Source: an uncultured Bacillota bacterium | GTDB taxonomy: Bacteria > Bacillota_I > Bacilli_A > Izemoplasmatales > UBA1188 | Reading direction: 5' to 3' | NCBI GenBank assembly: GCA_900318975.1 | Contig: ONMY01000053.1 | Coordinates: 1 to 18,757 of the forward strand | DNA length: 18,757 bases | Shown: piece after piece, positions 15,265 to 18,757 of the stretch | Layout: each line of letters begins with the position of its first letter | Position numbering within the stretch: the stretch's first letter is position 1 | The notes under the pieces: generated by a model | The model's database searches: none | The model's input: only the letters and a program-made list of their open reading frames with translations | Told to the model about the DNA's origin: nothing | Made by a program: the position numbers and the translations under genes

Positions 15265-18200
15265 ATGAATTTATTTAAAAAAATCGCAATCCTAATATGT
15301 TCATTATTGATTGCGAATTTCACAGTTGTTCCGAATAAAGGGATTAATAAAGAGACAATAAATGAGAATGAAACTATCAGTAATTCTCTTGTTTCTCTGT
15401 CGTCTTCTAGCACAATTCGAAATATTAGTGATTTAAAGAATCTATTTGAGCACAATATCGAATTATTCTTAGACTCAGACGTTGTATCAAAGCTTCCTGA
15501 AGATTTATCTGATGAAGAGATTATCTCAGTTATCATATCAATGGATACAGATTCTTTATATGATAAATACTTATCAAGTGGATCAACAGCCAAGTTTAGT
15601 AGCTATTTAGAGACTAAATACGCTAAAAAGGAACTCGATAACATAAATGAAAAGATTTATTCTGAACTTAGAAAATTAGATGGTTCAAGTGTTATCTATA
15701 CTCTTGGTGAAAGATATGATACTTTACTTACTGGTTTTGAAGTCGAAATAAAAGCTAAAGATTATTATGCTTTAGAAGAACTATTCCCAACAAGTACACT
15801 CATAATTGGTGATACATACGAAAGATTAGAAACTGACGTTGTAACAAACTATGTAAATGTCTATGATACTGGTATATTCGATAGTTCAGCTATTGAATAT
15901 CAAGGTGATGGTGTAGTAGTAGCTGTACTTGATACAGGTCTTGATTATACTCACTCAGCATTCTCAGTAGATAATTTTACATCAACTAATGAAGCATTTA
16001 CTCTTCCATACGTTCAAGAAAGAATTAAAGATACAAAGGCAGCTACCTTTACTCAAGGACTAAATGGTGAAGATGTATATGTTTCAAGGAAGATTCCATA
16101 TGCCTATGACTATGCAGATAAAGACCCTGATGTTTCACCAATAAATTCAGAACACGGTACTCACGTTGCCGGTATTATTGCTGGACGTGATAGTGAAATC
16201 ACAGGCGTTGCACCAAATGCACAGCTTGCAATCTTTAAAGTATTTAGCGACCATCAAGATGGCGCTAAATCTTCTTGGATTATGGCCGCTCTTGAGGACT
16301 GTGTTGTCCTTGGAGTCGATGTAATCAATATGTCTCTTGGTACATCTTGTGGTTTTTCAAGAGAAGTAGATAAAGAAAACATAAATAAAATATATGATAA
16401 GATAAGCGATGCAGGAATTGAAATGATTGCATCAGCTGGTAACCAGTACAATTCCACAATGGGAAGTACTAAAAATGGTAATAATGGTTTAACATCAAAT
16501 CCAGATTATGGAACAGTTGGTTCTCCATCAACATATGAAGCAACTCTCTCAGTTGCATCTGTTGAAGGAAAGAAAACATCTTATCTAAAACACAAAAACA
16601 ATATCATCTATTTTAACGAAGCATTCACAAATAGTGCTGATCTTACAAAGAGTTTCGTTGATGATATCTTAAATACATTAGGTGATAATGTAGATTCTCA
16701 TACATTTGAATATGTAGTAATTCCTGGAATTGGTAGATCATCAGATTATCCAGATGAAGATTCCTTCTATGAAGGAAAAATCGTTCTTGTAAAAAGAGGT
16801 ATTACTACATTTGAAGATAAGGTTAGAATTGCCCTAAAAGAAAAAGGTGCAGCAGGAATTATCATCTATAACAATGTTTCAGGTTCAATTTCCATGTCAG
16901 TTGGTGCAAATATCGGTGCTGTATGTTCGCTTTCACAAGATGATGGTGAATATCTAGTATCACAGGTAGATCCAACTACAGGTATTGGTAAAATTGAAAT
17001 AAGTAGATCTTTAGTTGCTGGTCCATTTATGTCTGATTTCTCATCATGGGGTCCAACATCTGATTTAAAGATTAAACCAGAAATAACCGCTCATGGTGGC
17101 CAAATCTATTCAGCAATCCCAGGCCAATCTTATGATAGACTATCTGGTACATCAATGGCTGCACCAAACCTTTCTGGTGTAACTGCACTTGTATGTCAAT
17201 ATGTAAAATATAGTGGTATTTTTGGTGATAATCTAACAACTAAAGAAATCACTAATATCGTTAATCAATTAATGATGTCAACTTCTGATATCATCTATGA
17301 TAAGAATGGTCTTCCATCATTTGTAAGAAAACAAGGTTCTGGTCTTGTAAGCCTTGATAAATCAGTCCAAGCTGAAGCATATATTTCAACATATGATAAA
17401 GATGGAAATAAGATGTCTAAAGCTAAACTTGAACTCGGTGATGATAAGAATAGAAGTGGTGTTTATACAATGACATTTGATATAAACAACATCACATCAT
17501 CAAAAGTAACTTATGATTTATCATGTATCGCAGTAACTGAAGGCGTAAATGTAACTTATACAAGTCACAGTGATACAACAGTAACTCAAAAAGCTTATGA
17601 ACTAACTGGTTCAAAAATAACAATCGACAATGTGTCAAGTGGTACTGTAAATGGAAATAGTATAGAAGTTAATCCAAATTCTACATTAAAGGTTACAGTA
17701 ACTTTAACACTATCAGATACTGATAAAGAATATCTAAATACTTCATTCAAAAATGGTATGTATGTTGAAGGCTATTTAATGCTTAAAGCAAAAGGTACAA
17801 CTAAGACTAACCTAAACGTTCCATACCTTGCCTTCTATGGTGATTGGAGTGAGGCTCCAATCTTCGATGAAGAATATTATGATACTCATAAAGATGAAAT
17901 CAATAAAGGCCTTGATGATGAAGATAAGCTAATGGCAGATGCTTATCCAACAAGAGTAATCGGTGGACTTTATAGCGATTACATCTCAACACTTGGTACA
18001 TATTATTTCATCCAAGATCCAAAAGCGACTCAAATCGCTGCATCTAAAGAACATATCGCAGTTTCTAACCAAGATAAGGGTGAAGAAAACGGCTCAACTG
18101 TCTCAAGCATTAGGTCAGTTAGCGCGGGACTACTTAGAAATGCTAAAGAGATCTATATTGAAATTGTTGAAGAATCGACAGGAAATGTAATCTATACAGA

Positions 18201-18757
18201 TAAGGTTACAAACCAACATAAATCATATTCATATGGTTCATCAATTGGCCCATCTTCAATCGATATTAAATATAGTATCTTAGAACACAACCTCAAAAAC
18301 AACACCCGTTATACTTGTACACTCACTGCATATTTAGATTATGAGGCAAATGAGAATCAAAAGAATTCAAGAAACACATTTACCTTCCCATTCTATGTTG
18401 ACTTTGAAGCTCCAATAATCACTGATGTAACATTTAGAAGTGAATATGATAAGACATCTAAAGAAACTCACCTCTATGCAGATCTAAAAGTTTATGATAA
18501 TCACTATGCAATGGGTATCCAATTCGGTCAAATAATTGAGGCAGAAGAAGATTCAGAATATACATTCACTCTCCAATCATTTGGAAAATATGTTACTCCT
18601 GTATATTCTAGTTTCAATTCAACCTCAATTGTTAGTGTAGAACTCACAAACTATATATCAAGTCTTAAGAATTCATGTAGTGTTAAATATAACGCTGATG
18701 GTTCAACTGATGTTCTACATAATACAAATACATTTGTTGCGACAGTTTACGACTATG
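15265..18757 (+). CDS. Secreted subtilisin-family (S8) protease, lactocepin-like, 3' end outside window
   Basis: At least 1164 residues, with no stop before the window ends. A Sec signal peptide (about 1-20, MNLFKKIAILIC...) is followed by a likely pro-region (about 30-200). The catalytic triad is complete: Asp223 in VLDTG, His297 in HGTHVAG and Ser630 in GTSMAAP, with oxyanion-hole Asn393 in SAGN. A protease-associated (PA) domain is inserted at about 470-570 (IVLVKRG, then KGAAGIIIYNN), as in lactocepin and C5a-peptidase type enzymes. From about residue 730 a fibronectin-like domain follows, then further beta domains. It probably cleaves extracellular proteins, possibly the neighbouring surface lipoproteins or host substrates; this is inference. 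The Cys near the signal core lacks a small residue before it, so it is not a clear lipoprotein. The anchoring mode would be at the unseen C-terminus. Family assignment very secure; specificity unknown. Confidence 0.95.
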   Translation, partial: MNLFKKIAILICSLLIANFTVVPNKGINKETINENETISNSLVSLSSSSTIRNISDLKNLFEHNIELFLDSDVVSKLPEDLSDEEIISVIISMDTDSLYDKYLSSGSTAKFSSYLETKYAKKELDNINEKIYSELRKLDGSSVIYTLGERYDTLLTGFEVEIKAKDYYALEELFPTSTLIIGDTYERLETDVVTNYVNVYDTGIFDSSAIEYQGDGVVVAVLDTGLDYTHSAFSVDNFTSTNEAFTLPYVQERIKDTKAATFTQGLNGEDVYVSRKIPYAYDYADKDPDVSPINSEHGTHVAGIIAGRDSEITGVAPNAQLAIFKVFSDHQDGAKSSWIMAALEDCVVLGVDVINMSLGTSCGFSREVDKENINKIYDKISDAGIEMIASAGNQYNSTMGSTKNGNNGLTSNPDYGTVGSPSTYEATLSVASVEGKKTSYLKHKNNIIYFNEAFTNSADLTKSFVDDILNTLGDNVDSHTFEYVVIPGIGRSSDYPDEDSFYEGKIVLVKRGITTFEDKVRIALKEKGAAGIIIYNNVSGSISMSVGANIGAVCSLSQDDGEYLVSQVDPTTGIGKIEISRSLVAGPFMSDFSSWGPTSDLKIKPEITAHGGQIYSAIPGQSYDRLSGTSMAAPNLSGVTALVCQYVKYSGIFGDNLTTKEITNIVNQLMMSTSDIIYDKNGLPSFVRKQGSGLVSLDKSVQAEAYISTYDKDGNKMSKAKLELGDDKNRSGVYTMTFDINNITSSKVTYDLSCIAVTEGVNVTYTSHSDTTVTQKAYELTGSKITIDNVSSGTVNGNSIEVNPNSTLKVTVTLTLSDTDKEYLNTSFKNGMYVEGYLMLKAKGTTKTNLNVPYLAFYGDWSEAPIFDEEYYDTHKDEINKGLDDEDKLMADAYPTRVIGGLYSDYISTLGTYYFIQDPKATQIAASKEHIAVSNQDKGEENGSTVSSIRSVSAGLLRNAKEIYIEIVEESTGNVIYTDKVTNQHKSYSYGSSIGPSSIDIKYSILEHNLKNNTRYTCTLTAYLDYEANENQKNSRNTFTFPFYVDFEAPIITDVTFRSEYDKTSKETHLYADLKVYDNHYAMGIQFGQIIEAEEDSEYTFTLQSFGKYVTPVYSSFNSTSIVSVELTNYISSLKNSCSVKYNADGSTDVLHNTNTFVATVYDY

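Noticed and set aside
15192..15593. Open frame of 133 codons on the minus strand across the lipoprotein/protease junction
   Set aside because: It covers the ribosome site, signal peptide and pro-region of the protease and has no recognisable domain or plausible context.
17963..18190. Open frame of 75 codons on the plus strand inside the protease gene
   Set aside because: Out of frame with a continuous S8 protease reading frame; no ribosome site and no domain.
1..18757. Mycoplasma-type code with TGA as tryptophan, suggested by the AT-rich style
   Set aside because: TGA ends two genes exactly at ATGA overlaps with well-supported downstream starts, and tryptophan is written TGG in conserved motifs.

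Overview
The window is a stretch of AT-rich bacterial DNA, by eye about one third G+C. It is almost completely filled by eight genes, all on the + strand, and gaps between genes never exceed about 34 bases. TGA is used as a stop codon, for example at 2680-2682 and 7517-7519, and tryptophan is TGG, so the standard bacterial code applies and not the mycoplasma code. The strong purine-rich ribosome sites, AGA-dominated arginine, Gram-positive type lipoboxes and abundant Listeria-Bacteroides (InlB B-type) repeats suggest a low-G+C Bacillota or an Acholeplasma/RF39/Erysipelotrichia-like relative. That placement is an inference from style, not from a marker gene.

Left half (1-7519): a MoxR/Bat-type locus. 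It begins with a one-pass membrane protein carrying one divergent InlB-type repeat (1-735; its true start may lie upstream). A MoxR-family AAA+ ATPase (753-1748) and a DUF58 protein with an intact metal-binding (MIDAS) motif (1783-2682) follow. Next come two membrane-anchored proteins with von Willebrand factor A (vWA) domains. The 650-residue one is BatA-like (2679-4631). The 958-residue one has two vWA domains around a glutamine-amidotransferase-like domain (4643-7519). This matches the established pairing of MoxR ATPases with MIDAS proteins in chaperone-like or assembly roles. The classical BatD, BatB and TPR partners are not present within the window.

Right half (7516-18757): three large exported proteins. 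A lipoprotein with a fibronectin-III-like domain, about 27 BspA-type leucine-rich repeats and a C-terminal InlB-type repeat overlaps the double-vWA gene by an ATGA junction. A 1640-residue lipoprotein follows, with N-terminal InlB/MucBP-like repeats and a long tyrosine-rich body built from a degenerate beta-type repeat of about 45-60 residues. The last gene is a secreted subtilisin-family (S8) protease with an inserted protease-associated domain; it runs off the end of the window.

The tight spacing, two ATGA overlaps and the absence of any visible terminator suggest one long transcript. The attractive reading is that the MoxR/DUF58/vWA membrane machine and the surface lipoproteins plus protease form a single functional unit, perhaps for assembling, displaying or processing large surface proteins. 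The gene order and domains are seen; the joint function is inference. No RNA genes, mobile elements, CRISPR arrays or long non-coding stretches were seen.
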